From an uncultured Acinetobacter sp. (lineage in GTDB: Bacteria; Pseudomonadota; Gammaproteobacteria; Pseudomonadales; Moraxellaceae), in the NCBI RefSeq assembly GCF_947626835.1, contig NZ_CANQTS010000009.1:1-64000 (forward strand): a stretch of DNA of 64,000 nt, written 5' to 3'. The translations under genes were made by a program, and so were the position numbers. The first letter of the stretch is position 1. Every line of letters begins with the position of its first letter. The notes below the pieces were generated by a model. That model had not been told where the DNA came from. It was given only the letters and a program-made list of their open reading frames with translations, and searched no databases. Shown here piece after piece: positions 38,001 to 44,801 of this stretch.

Positions 38001-39064
38001 CTATCGACTTTATTTTCTGCAACGACTGCACCGCTATTTTGCAGCTCGCCATTGGCACTGATTTTAATATGCCCAGCTGAGGCAAACACTTGCCCCGCAT
38101 TGTTAATCCCAACCCCTTGTTCGGTACTGATTAAACTGATTTTGCCCGCATACATCCCGCCTAAGCGACTGGTATCAATGGCAAACTGTGGTACAGTGCC
38201 TGCCGATCCCGAAGCAGCCTGTATCGCACCAGCCTGCGGATTGCCTTCAATATCATTTTGTCCGGCAACCACCGTTAATTCTTTAGCCCAAATCCCCGCA
38301 TTGATCTGTGCAGCACGGCTGAGCAGTTGGGTATAGTCGGCTTTACCGGCATCCAAGCCCTGACCTGTGATGTTAATCACCCCGTCACGGACTTGATAAC
38401 CCGTGACTTGTCCATTTTGAATATTCGGATTAGCGGTACTTAAAGTCACCCCACCTGCATTGATAAAACCGCCGCCATCGACATTAATCCCAGCTTGGTT
38501 GGCAATGATCACATCTGCTTTGCGTCCACCGACCTCTACATAGCCATTTAAGTGACTTGGATTGCTGCTGTTGACTTGATTGACAATGACTTTGGCTTCA
38601 CCGCCTGCAAGCCACGGATTGGCTTGGATATAACCCCCAAGCTGCGTTTGGGTATTTTGGCGGCTGTTATTTAAAATGACACCATTCTGATTCACATCAA
38701 ATTGCTGGTAGTGATTCACCGATACCCCAGCTTTGCTTGGGGTTTGAATATTCACCTGCGCTGTGCCATTGGCGCTGTTCAATATCGTTGGACGCTGATT
38801 GCCTGCCGCATTCGGGTCTGCAACAACATTACTGTGTGATACACCAATAGATGCACTGATCAGAGCAGTGCCTGTAATCAGCATCAATGAAAATGAAAGA
38901 ACTTTTAAACCTAAACTTTTTTCAGAAGCAATGACTGCTGTTTCAAGATCAACCGCTTTATTATTCTGTGTTGAGGCTTGTCCTGCGGCTGAGACATTTT
39001 CTGCAACGGCAATCATCTCACCACGGGTTTGACTAAAAATCGTTTTATAACAGTTCTTATTCAT
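32060..39064 (-). CDS. cdiA: CdiA/FhaB-type contact-dependent inhibition exoprotein
   Basis: The 2,334-residue TpsA protein has an extended signal region (MNKNCYKTIFSQTRGEMIAVAE) and a hydrophobic segment near 55-75. The two-partner-secretion haemagglutination domain follows at about 85-210: HYQQFDVNQNGVILNNS, YIQANPWL, NVDGGGFINAGGVTLST. Long filamentous beta-helix repeats (NNTGKILSLG, NLNNKGALIAGE, DINNIGGTM) come next. A hydrophobic Gly/Ala pre-toxin (NAVAGVVGAGIGKGVVKG) ends it near 2130, and the last 100 residues are a distinct toxin tail, HHDLKDGNMPYNSTKAIIPDNH ... HRFQDDGNGNFHWNGST. No VENN motif was seen. It is secreted by CdiB, 72 bases upstream, and is neutralised by CdiI. Confidence 0.9.
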   Translation of the reverse strand: MNKNCYKTIFSQTRGEMIAVAENVSAAGQASTQNNKAVDLETAVIASEKSLGLKVLSFSLMLITGTALISASIGVSHSNVVADPNAAGNQRPTILNSANGTAQVNIQTPSKAGVSVNHYQQFDVNQNGVILNNSRQNTQTQLGGYIQANPWLAGGEAKVIVNQVNSSNPSHLNGYVEVGGRKADVIIANQAGINVDGGGFINAGGVTLSTANPNIQNGQVTGYQVRDGVINITGQGLDAGKADYTQLLSRAAQINAGIWAKELTVVAGQNDIEGNPQAGAIQAASGSAGTVPQFAIDTSRLGGMYAGKISLISTEQGVGINNAGQVFASAGHIKISANGELQNSGAVVAENKVDSTPVSLNLQAKDLNNTGKILSLGDQRIQAENVNNTGLINSQGLTRIDASQGIQNVGTGQIYGDHIALQTAHLLNAEQQTSEGVKAGTIAARQRLDIAGGKIENREQALIASEGTLTVGGQLNVNHMAEGSAASLDNASARIQSVGDMYLGVDTLTNRNLHFSSSVKEIPETRKDVTAYQGAGSAEILDSSHITGYGGHDTIYLDGQKYEDYTRYIYNQYETQHYVDSSAPAEIISGGALTLKGQSLTNDKSQILAAKGINIEQNEVNNIDAEGEHRVIKNGTSQYHYVGWNSLGTSKKSEWNGVRAYNPADIVTPIKLDVVKYDGAHQGSLNGDTSELSLPLQSLYSVNKENNNRPLIESSDAFTNYKKWLGSDYMLQMFATDPQNMQKRLGDGYYEQKLVNDQIAQLTGQVYLDGYTNFEDQFKALMDSGVSAAKDLNLSVGVKLSEAQIARLTSDMVWLVTETITVDGEKIQVLVPKVYVAVQPGDLNNKGALIAGETVNLKLSGDLNNQGSIAGRQLVNLEANNMNNVGGLIQGRDVFATAHTDINNIGGTMTANQTLALDGGRDINNITTTIKTENKHGLSEFSAENIGRVAGLYVQEADGQLVANAKNNINLTASDLQSQGSVTIKAGQDLNLSTVNISRSDLSSAGDKDQILNASSRDVGTQIQAKGNISLQSVANTQIKVGTLNSTSGNVVIDARQNVLIENGRDERSSQLAAQEKGGFSTTDKKIQSSTSQSIATDIQSGGNILINSQTGDIQATHLQAGAKDSIQITANQGNVKLLSDIDTDMKSTETAKKNTIQFKNRQSGYIDEDVAQTQLKAGKNVDINAGKNIELQANDIQAQDNIYIGNTQFERQADGSLKSKDGNALPENVSLTTLETNDQQWDETQKGYRGIAKDLMKVTAVGLAGIEALAPGLKAPKITIGESSSTRTEQRTQTGTDLGANNVYVGSAGQTTLTSSNIDAQNTVLAGKKVTLDAAEEQHKTVSSNSKETVQGLGVKLNKDSIRVGGFVLEDTENTVKTTATTHKSGNINTENLTIQGAEGVDLLGQNITATGDTIIDHGRGNLNIGGYENKTATEEKTHTETVSTEVGIRNAYLDAILAVEAVADATKALSKAKDEYSQAQRDYAAGRITKGALDDSKANVAMATANVASAQIAVGAAASSAAASSATYGFTIGANGERIETTTTTNTEQSQWQGSNLDLNNLQLKSEGQDINIQGSRVNAAGTTAFDGSKDLNVTAGVERTKQDSNSKTNSQSVSYTYGGGGSASIGKQTSQSQNESLTHVNSEVVLNRTEGAIDKLNIQGGTVSIADRGSLQVKEIHVESLQDKASSSNSSKGGSIGGGYGSGSKNITASYNQAKGNSDSAWVNDTSKLLIGNAQNDADLDAMGVKNVTNIGGVIANATKNSDGTLTDHGKLNYSGELELKDIEDHNYNSSSGFNVSTNIGIPQGGTKEASTAPKGSTTIGLNSSGQETEQLTKATMGQGTVTNATDTTNRYINNTQEITRDQTTGMLDGSVTVDHRLLTESGRAEIIKEQKDLPENFRQSAENLAKALPEGEYKDKALQTLNNIQARLYNLPSEYKETGVVGDKVASELLKRGIEPKEVEALFSKLDFFYAAKEFSEIQNQLDTLAQSGVDLETIFKQPKIGVSEQETIYAKGTDFETKVTTQTTVGMTILSNIADLGNNIKQISDDLGVDLGTVQLAVGLMISGPVRLVIETGKSLALDNVAGAEIAQGFDALATSLTAAAHLTNSNTINNWTNPEKVKEIENSTSENKLDELKFANEIEKNKQGAEYLINAVAGVVGAGIGKGVVKGKDSELEVSKSGFEIGDNNSITGHQILGIHKDESNNTIGNYIVEGTKPSTKDKVINVETQYYENPGHHDLKDGNMPYNSTKAIIPDNHVKLWENSVKIDSDPKNRWAIENKDGKVIYHRFQDDGNGNFHWNGSTKGITSSGKERNIKISDVPSDLIKMVDSK

Positions 39065-39136
39065 TTCTCTTTTACCAATGCTTTAAATCTTTTCAAATGT
39101 CTTTAAGGACTCATTATTTTTTTTGAATGCTCAAAA

Positions 39137-40894
39137 TCAAAATGAGTAATTCAGGCTAATCCCATAATTCATATCGTAATTTTGGAAGTAGTCAGGTTTC
39201 TGCAGCGGCTTGCCTACAAAAAAGTCATAATAAAAGCTACCACCTGCCTGTACTTGGCCTCTAAAACCCATGGCTGTGCCAATTAAGGTTTGGCCCAATA
39301 GCCATTCTGCTGATTGTCCATCGACATGACCCGCATCTAAAGCAATATAAAATTGGTGTGTGGGGAAAATAGACATGGCTAAATCATTGCGCCAGTAAAA
39401 TCCACGGTCTGCTGCTAAGGTTAGGTCACCGTCAAAACCGCGTACCGTATACCTTCCACCAATAGAAAGCCGGTCTTGGATGGTCAGTGGCGTGCCGTTA
39501 TATTGCGCTCTAAAGGCACTTGAGTAGCTATATTGCTGATTTTCAAATTGGAACGGAACATTCAGATTGGCATCCAGCGTCCAGATCTTCATCCGTGATG
39601 TACCTTCGTTCAGCGCTTCCTCAACTGCTGGTAATGAATCAAATGCACCTGTGCCGCGCTTATATCCTAGGCTCAAATCCAGCACTGCAGATTGAATATA
39701 TTCACGATGGTCAAGATTGAATTGCCAACCTGCAACGTCTCTTCGTTGTACAGTCAACTCTGCATCATCAATATAGCTTTTTGATTCACGATGCCAACCT
39801 TTTAAGGTCGCTGAGGTTTTACGCTTGGCATCCCGATAAAGCAATCGGGTCAAACCTAAATCTTGAGTCTGACTTTCTCCATTATAGTTATAGACATTGT
39901 TTGTACCTGCAACAGCTTGGTCATAATTGTATCGACTCGCATTGGCACTGATCAGCCAGTTTTTATAAGGGACTGAATAATGAAGGGCGTAGTTATGGGT
40001 TCCGCTCTTCACTGTGGTTCCATTTTGATCCGTAATCTCTTGCTGATCTGCTAAGTTACGGCCCACAGTGACGTAAAATAAGTCACTTCTAAATAAAGGG
40101 TTATCCACTGAAACGGTGATGTTGCCTTGATATTTACCAGTTTGACGGCTCCCAGCATCATCAGCACTTAAGGTCACGCGAATTGGAATTTTTCGCTGTT
40201 TCCATTTGACGATCACATCACTTTGATTGGGCGCATCTGCAGGAATAATTTGAATATCAGCTTCCGCTGTAGGCAGCCTTTTTAAGTTTTCTAAGCCTTG
40301 TTCTAAATCTCGTAAATTGAGAATATCGCCACTCTTCATCGGAAAGATATTTTTGGCATATTGAATTCGGCCTGCTCGGGTATTTTCCTCATCACTTAAA
40401 TCGAGTTTGATTTCTCGAACTAATCCTGGAATGACGGTAAGTTTTAATACGCCTGTGCTTAAGTTTTGAGGTGCAGCCAATATTCGTGTCGTAGTAAAGC
40501 CTCGGCCAATGATGATGTTCTGTGTTTGCGTCATCAACAGATTGATTCGCTGCTCACCCATGCATAAACCTGAAGTAAAACTTAAATCTTTTAACGCTTG
40601 TTGCACATCGTGATCAAACTGCTGACTCATTTCTCCATGAAGTTCAACTGTTTTAATTTCAAAACAATTCTGGTCTTCAATGTCTGTGAGTTTTACAGCT
40701 TCTTTTTTTTGAACAACCTCTAAATTTACATCACGTTCAGGTTGTATAATTTTTTCTAATTCTGCTTGGCGCTGCTGGTTTCGAATCAAACCATCTATCG
40801 CTGGGTCAAATGTTTCTGCAAATGTAAAAGGAGTAACAACAAAACCACCCAAAGAAAGCAAAATGCTTTTTAATACTATATTTTTTCTGAACAT
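39137..40894 (-). CDS. cdiB: CdiB/FhaC-type two-partner secretion transporter
   Basis: The 585-residue outer-membrane Omp85/TpsB protein has a signal peptide (MFRKNIVLKSILLSLGG ... TFA), an N-terminal plug-like helix, POTRA domains (about 55-210; GLCMGEQRINLLMTQTQNIIIGRGF, FPMKSGDILNLRDLEQGLENLKRLP) and a 16-strand barrel. The barrel includes the conserved lid-loop text SIGGRYTVRGFDGD and a terminal Phe (YGISLNYSF). I start at ATG 40894, which gives a clean signal peptide; an upstream TTG adds 13 residues. It exports CdiA, the next gene. Confidence 0.9.
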   Translation of the reverse strand: MFRKNIVLKSILLSLGGFVVTPFTFAETFDPAIDGLIRNQQRQAELEKIIQPERDVNLEVVQKKEAVKLTDIEDQNCFEIKTVELHGEMSQQFDHDVQQALKDLSFTSGLCMGEQRINLLMTQTQNIIIGRGFTTTRILAAPQNLSTGVLKLTVIPGLVREIKLDLSDEENTRAGRIQYAKNIFPMKSGDILNLRDLEQGLENLKRLPTAEADIQIIPADAPNQSDVIVKWKQRKIPIRVTLSADDAGSRQTGKYQGNITVSVDNPLFRSDLFYVTVGRNLADQQEITDQNGTTVKSGTHNYALHYSVPYKNWLISANASRYNYDQAVAGTNNVYNYNGESQTQDLGLTRLLYRDAKRKTSATLKGWHRESKSYIDDAELTVQRRDVAGWQFNLDHREYIQSAVLDLSLGYKRGTGAFDSLPAVEEALNEGTSRMKIWTLDANLNVPFQFENQQYSYSSAFRAQYNGTPLTIQDRLSIGGRYTVRGFDGDLTLAADRGFYWRNDLAMSIFPTHQFYIALDAGHVDGQSAEWLLGQTLIGTAMGFRGQVQAGGSFYYDFFVGKPLQKPDYFQNYDMNYGISLNYSF

Positions 40895-41011
40895 AAATTT
40901 ATTGCATGCTAAATTTTGCGCAGAAATTAACAAAATCTCACCATATATTCAATGGTATTTTATTTTTCAATTTCTCCCATTAGATTTTACCCCTCAATAG
41001 ACACTTAACTT

Positions 41012-41962
41012 TCAACTTTCATTCTGCAGGACACCCTCACTTGCCACATGTGTCGTTGATAGCCAATCTGACCATTGTTCCTGATATAACTGTGCCATAT
41101 GAGCACTTGGCTGTTTTTTCCATATTTCTTCCCACCAAAAGGAGGTTTGGGTCGTGCGAAGAATAGATAAAGGATGAACATAAAGCTTGCGAAGCTGATT
41201 AAATTTTTCATCTTTGAGCAAATAACTATACACAGCATTGCGGTGTGGGCTGTTATAAAGATAACACCATAAACGTGCAAAATTTTGCAACATTCTTCGC
41301 CCACCATCGCCAATGACTGTTGAGATATGAGCTCTTGTTTGCAGAACATCTACTCGCTCGTCTTTGTATTCACGAACGATCAGGAGTTCGCCTTCAGGGG
41401 AAATATTTCGAACGAAATGAATTTTCTTAACTTCGCTCATAAAAATTTCATGATCTGTGATTCCTTGAGTTAAAAATAATTCAGGAATATCTTGTTCTGG
41501 AATACCAGACGCATCAAATGATGAATTGGGGGTTGGATAACCATCTCCGTGAACCAGCCAGTCTTGATTGAGCTTTAAAAAATCTGCAATACTTCGAAGT
41601 TGAGAAAATGTAGGTTCTTGCTTTCCTTGCACCCAATCGAGGAAGATTTCAGCGGTGTCATAACCCAGCCGCTCTGCAATATGTGAATACTTAAGCTCTT
41701 TTGCATTTGAGTAATTAGACCACTGAATCGCATGAACCAATCGATCTGACAATTCCTTCTTGCGGTCCATGAGCTGGTATGGGCCTAAAATAGTTTGTTC
41801 ACTTCCTTCGATTTCCAGCTTTTTAAAATTAAAGCTATTTTCTAAGCGGGCAACCACTTCAGCATTCATGGACCGCTTTGAATCCTGCGCTTCAGCCTCT
41901 ATTTTTTGTTTTAGCTCTGTCGGTAATCTTAATTTTATTTGAGAATCGCTTAAAAGACTCAT
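41012..41962 (-). CDS. Arc-like ribbon-helix-helix/HTH regulator
   Basis: The 316-residue protein begins with an Arc/Mnt ribbon-helix-helix: SQIKLRLPTELKQKIEAEAQDSKRSMNAEVVARLENSF, residues about 6-45. A helix-turn-helix-like block follows at about 70-145 (KYSHIAERLGYDTAEIFLDWVQGKQEPTFSQLRSIADFLKL), then a novel C-terminal domain of 160 residues with no recognised motif. ATG 41962 is chosen because GAGG lies nine bases ahead; ATG 41977 would add five residues. It is divergent from a small RHH gene, and the spacer has a strong dyad. It probably represses both, and perhaps the CDI genes downstream of it. Confidence 0.75.
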   Translation of the reverse strand: MSLLSDSQIKLRLPTELKQKIEAEAQDSKRSMNAEVVARLENSFNFKKLEIEGSEQTILGPYQLMDRKKELSDRLVHAIQWSNYSNAKELKYSHIAERLGYDTAEIFLDWVQGKQEPTFSQLRSIADFLKLNQDWLVHGDGYPTPNSSFDASGIPEQDIPELFLTQGITDHEIFMSEVKKIHFVRNISPEGELLIVREYKDERVDVLQTRAHISTVIGDGGRRMLQNFARLWCYLYNSPHRNAVYSYLLKDEKFNQLRKLYVHPLSILRTTQTSFWWEEIWKKQPSAHMAQLYQEQWSDWLSTTHVASEGVLQNES

Positions 41963-41975
41963 CTTAGAGTACCTC

Positions 41976-42031
41976 ATTATATTGACAATAAACCACTATG
42001 GTTTATCATTGCTAAACCATAGTGGTTTATT
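41976..42031. promoter_or_regulatory. divergent promoters overlapped by a 19-bp-arm dyad operator
   Basis: AATAAACCACTATGGTTTA at 41987-42005 and its exact inverse at 42013-42031 flank a 7-base spacer. Each arm is itself a near-palindrome (AAACCA-CTA-TGGTTT). A plus-strand promoter, TTGACA (41982-41987) with TATCAT after 16 bp, and a minus-strand TATAAT (41981-41976) overlap the arms, so occupancy would block both genes. Confidence 0.85.
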
Positions 42032-42041
42032 TGAGGTCGAT

Positions 42042-42209
42042 ATGAACCCCAATACTGAATTTGCTCAATTAAAAATACGCATCCCTGTATCGCTGAGAAA
42101 GCAGCTGCAAGCAGAATCTAATGCCCAACAGCGATCTTTAAATGCTCAAGTTAACTTTATTTTAAAGAAGTTTATGCAATTCTCGGACAATGTACAAATG
42201 AAAGATTAG
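42042..42209 (+). CDS. small Arc-like ribbon-helix-helix DNA-binding protein
   Basis: The 55-residue protein is almost entirely one RHH domain: AQLKIRIPVSLRKQLQAESNAQQRSLNAQVNFILKKFM, of the Arc/Mnt phage-repressor type. GAGGT precedes ATG 42042; upstream extension would cross the operator. It is divergent to the larger RHH regulator and shares its operator, forming a two-regulator switch like Arc/Mnt pairs in phages. A terminator follows. Confidence 0.8.
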   Translation: MNPNTEFAQLKIRIPVSLRKQLQAESNAQQRSLNAQVNFILKKFMQFSDNVQMKD

Positions 42210-42232
42210 TACAGTCATCGGCAGAAAAAAAT

Positions 42233-42260
42233 AAAGGCTCATGATGGTGCATGAGCCTTT
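42233..42260 (+). terminator. Rho-independent terminator after the small RHH gene
   Basis: Arms AAAGGCTCATG (42233-42243) and CATGAGCCTTT (42250-42260) make an 11-bp stem with a 6-base loop. It separates the RHH gene from istA. Confidence 0.75.
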
Positions 42261-42300
42261 AAGAGTTGTCTTAATTTTGCGGTCAAGACAAGATCATTGT

Positions 42301-42332
42301 ATTGAACATTGATTCTTTTATCAATGTTCAAT
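42301..42332. repeat. 13-bp perfect inverted repeat upstream of istA
   Basis: ATTGAACATTGAT (42301-42313) and ATCAATGTTCAAT (42320-42332) flank TCTTTT. The stem is long and AT-rich, and lies 45 bases before istA. It could be an attenuating RNA hairpin protecting istA from read-through, or a protein-binding dyad. Confidence 0.6.
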
Positions 42333-42377
42333 GAGTGGTTTCTGCCTCTTTAAGTGAACCAAAGAGGTCTATAATTT

Positions 42378-43940
42378 ATGCGTATCGAAACCGATAAGAT
42401 TCGGCAGGCAGTCAGACTGCTCAATTTAGAATACAGTCAAAGGGAAACGGCTAAACAAGTCAGTATTTCCAGAGATTCTGTTAAAGTGATTTATGAAAAG
42501 TTAAAACTTTTTCCAATCCACAATAGTGAACTTAATTTATTTACTAACCTTGAATTGCTCGACTATTTTGAAATCTCTAGGGTCGCTAACTACCCAACAA
42601 GAAAAATATATCCAGATTTTGAGTATGTGAATCAAGAATTAAAAAAACGTGATATGACCCTTGAATTACTTTGGCAAGAATATATTGCTCAATATGCAAA
42701 GGGGCTTTCTTATTCACGTTTTTGTGAAGTATTTAGAAATTTCCAAAAGAAACGGCATTCATCCATGCGCCAAAGTTTTAAAAGTGGTGAAGCGCTGTTA
42801 GTGGATTTTTGCGGTCGTACAATGGAAATCACATCGCCATTAGATGGATCAAAAAGTTATGTTCAGGTATTTGTAGGTGTTTTAGGGGCATCCGCGTATA
42901 CGTTCGCTTATGCAGTTCCGAGCCAAAAAGTGGAACATTGGCTCGAATGTTTTATTCAGGCATTTAAGCATATCGGCGGTGTACCAGACACAATTATCAC
43001 TGACAATTTAAAGTCAGCCGTAATCAAGAACAATAAGTCGGGTTTAGAGTTTCAGAAGGATTTTGAAGATTTTGCTGCGCATTACGATTTTGCGATTATG
43101 CCAACTCGACCCCGTCATCCAAAGGATAAAGGGCTAGCGGAAGTCAGTGTACAAATTGTTCAGCGTTCAGTTCTTGCATCTTTACGCAATCAAAAATTTT
43201 TCTCTATTGACGAACTCAACCAAGCAATCCAACAAAAAATGGATATCATAAACCGTAAAACGACTCGCAGATTTACCATTAGTCGTTATGAACAGTTCTT
43301 AGCTTTGGATGGCAAAGACCTCAATCCATTACCTCTTTACCCATATGAATTGTGTACTTGGAAACGTTCGGTGCGGGTAAGTGAATTCTATCGCGTTGAG
43401 TATCAATCTAACCAATATTCTGTTCCCTATACATATGCGCATTTACAAGTCGATATCAAGATCATGCAATCCGCAATTCATGTTTTTTATGAACGTGAAA
43501 AAATAGCGGAGCATACGATCAATCAGGGGATCCATCAGGATATTTGTTTAGATGAGCATATGTCACCAGAGCATCTTGCGCAAAAAGGCCTATCCAAAGA
43601 CGAAATCATTTTTTGGGCAAATCGTATGGGGTTACATACTTCACAGTATGTTAATCATATCCTCAGTCAAAAAAGAGACCTTGCCAAAAATATTAAATCA
43701 TTAAATAAATTCAGAGAATGGGTCGTAGATAAACAAAAATCACATTGTTTGGAAGGCGCTTGTCAATTTGCAATGGAACGCCAGATTTTTACGCTTAAGC
43801 GACTTGAAAGCATTATCACGAATAATGCTTTCCTCATTCAAAAAACATCAGACATTCAACCGCGTCCACCAACACTACATCAAAATATTCGTGGTGCAGA
43901 TTATTATTTGCAGCATTCAGGAGTAACAGCACATGCTTAA
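42378..43940 (+). CDS. istA: IstA transposase, IS21 family
   Basis: The 520-residue protein has an N-terminal helix-turn-helix (QAVRLLNLEYSQRETAKQVSISRDSVK), then a DDE integrase core: first Asp in EALLVDFCGRTMEI, second in VPDTIITDNLKSAV, Glu in HPKDKGLAEVSVQIV. A C-terminal beta domain follows (VRVSEFYRVEYQSNQYSVPYTY), as in IS21/Mu-type transposases. The 3' end overlaps istB by 8 bases. The left inverted end is not just upstream of this gene but 12.4 kb away. Confidence 0.92.
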   Translation: MRIETDKIRQAVRLLNLEYSQRETAKQVSISRDSVKVIYEKLKLFPIHNSELNLFTNLELLDYFEISRVANYPTRKIYPDFEYVNQELKKRDMTLELLWQEYIAQYAKGLSYSRFCEVFRNFQKKRHSSMRQSFKSGEALLVDFCGRTMEITSPLDGSKSYVQVFVGVLGASAYTFAYAVPSQKVEHWLECFIQAFKHIGGVPDTIITDNLKSAVIKNNKSGLEFQKDFEDFAAHYDFAIMPTRPRHPKDKGLAEVSVQIVQRSVLASLRNQKFFSIDELNQAIQQKMDIINRKTTRRFTISRYEQFLALDGKDLNPLPLYPYELCTWKRSVRVSEFYRVEYQSNQYSVPYTYAHLQVDIKIMQSAIHVFYEREKIAEHTINQGIHQDICLDEHMSPEHLAQKGLSKDEIIFWANRMGLHTSQYVNHILSQKRDLAKNIKSLNKFREWVVDKQKSHCLEGACQFAMERQIFTLKRLESIITNNAFLIQKTSDIQPRPPTLHQNIRGADYYLQHSGVTAHA

Positions 43941-44673
43941 AAAGTCAGTTAAAGATAAGCTGGAACAGCTTAAGCTCAAAGGTTTTATTCGATCAGCAGA
44001 AAGCTCACTGGATCAAATGATCAGTCAGGAGGCGAGTATTGAAGAGTTCTTAGATTATTGTCTAGATGCTGAATTGAATGATCGAATAAATCGGAGAATT
44101 GAACGGTTATTTTCTCAAGCCAAATTCCGATATCCAAATGCAAGATTAGAACATATCGACTATGCAGCGGAACGGCAAATTAAAAAAGCAGATATTCATC
44201 GCTATGCGAGCTGTGAATGGATTAATGATGGTCGCGGACTTATTATTTCAGGCTCAACGGGTGTAGGAAAATCATGGCTAGCTTGCGCTTTTGGAGCAGA
44301 GGCTTGTCATCGCAGTTACAGCACGATGTATTTTAATGCGATTAGCTTATTTGATGAAATTGCCAATGCAATCACTTTAGGTGAAATCAAAGACTTCAAG
44401 AAAAAAGTATGTACTGCAAAATTGCTTATTATTGATGATTTTGGTTTAGGTGGATTTAATCAATCATTAGCACCAGCTTTTCTTGAAATTATCGATAAGC
44501 AATCTCAGAGCGGTGGACTTTTAATTACAAGCCAAGTTCCTAAAAAATTATGGTTTGAGCAGTTTCAAGATCCTACCATTGCAGATGCAGTCATGGATCG
44601 GATTTTACATAGATCTTATGAACTTGAGATTTTAGGCCGGTCGTACAGAGAGAAAATCTTTTCTCAAAAATAA
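43933..44673 (+). CDS. istB: IstB AAA+ helper ATPase, IS21 family
   Basis: The 246-residue DnaC-like ATPase has Walker A in ISGSTGVGKSWLACAFGAEA near residue 103, Walker B in LLIIDDFGLGGF, and the late arginine region in RILHRSYELEILGRSYREKI. It assists IstA in target choice and strand transfer. It begins inside the end of istA, giving the usual coupled pair, and ends 21 bases before the right inverted repeat at 44695. Confidence 0.93.
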   Translation: MLKKSVKDKLEQLKLKGFIRSAESSLDQMISQEASIEEFLDYCLDAELNDRINRRIERLFSQAKFRYPNARLEHIDYAAERQIKKADIHRYASCEWINDGRGLIISGSTGVGKSWLACAFGAEACHRSYSTMYFNAISLFDEIANAITLGEIKDFKKKVCTAKLLIIDDFGLGGFNQSLAPAFLEIIDKQSQSGGLLITSQVPKKLWFEQFQDPTIADAVMDRILHRSYELEILGRSYREKIFSQK

Positions 44674-44694
44674 AAGCTTATTTTTTTTAATTTG

Positions 44695-44759
44695 AGTGGC
44701 CGACTTGGAATAGGAATGAGTGGTAGACCACGAACAAGAATGGGTGGCCGACTTATCCA
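44695..44759. repeat. right terminal inverted repeat of the CDI-bearing element
   Basis: It starts AGTGGCCGACTTGGAATAGG and ends CCGACTTATCCA. It contains two GTGGCCGACTT words near 44696 and 44744 and is the inverse of 29946-30010. The pgm start codon lies 43 bases beyond, so pgm's upstream region may have been replaced by the insertion. Confidence 0.78.
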
Positions 44760-44801
44760 GTAATTTGCAATTTTTATTATAAAATAATGAGATAGATCAT
44801 A

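Larger units (their letters stand above)
29946..44759. mobile_element. IS21-family transposon carrying a CDI locus, candidate
   Basis: Two 65-base ends in inverted orientation bound this 14.8-kb stretch: 29946-30010 and 44695-44759. By hand they align without gaps at 54 of 65 positions, and the innermost 32 are identical. Both termini start 5'-TG, as in IS21-family elements, and contain degenerate 24-base direct repeats of the kind IstA binds. IstA and IstB sit just inside the right end. I found no second end just upstream of istA, so the regulators, cdiB-cdiA-cdiI and an IS4 insertion appear to be cargo. No target duplication is visible (flanks ATTCC and GTAAT), so a rearranged or hybrid origin cannot be excluded. 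The insertion separates the thi leader from pgm. Confidence 0.65.

Noticed and set aside
42190..42377. A standard IS21 left end directly upstream of istA
   Set aside because: I searched for GTCGGCCAC-type words here and found none; only a terminator and an unrelated inverted repeat are present.
44760..44801. Outward promoter from the IS21 right end driving pgm
   Set aside because: AT-rich -10-like words exist but no correctly spaced -35 was found within or next to the element end.
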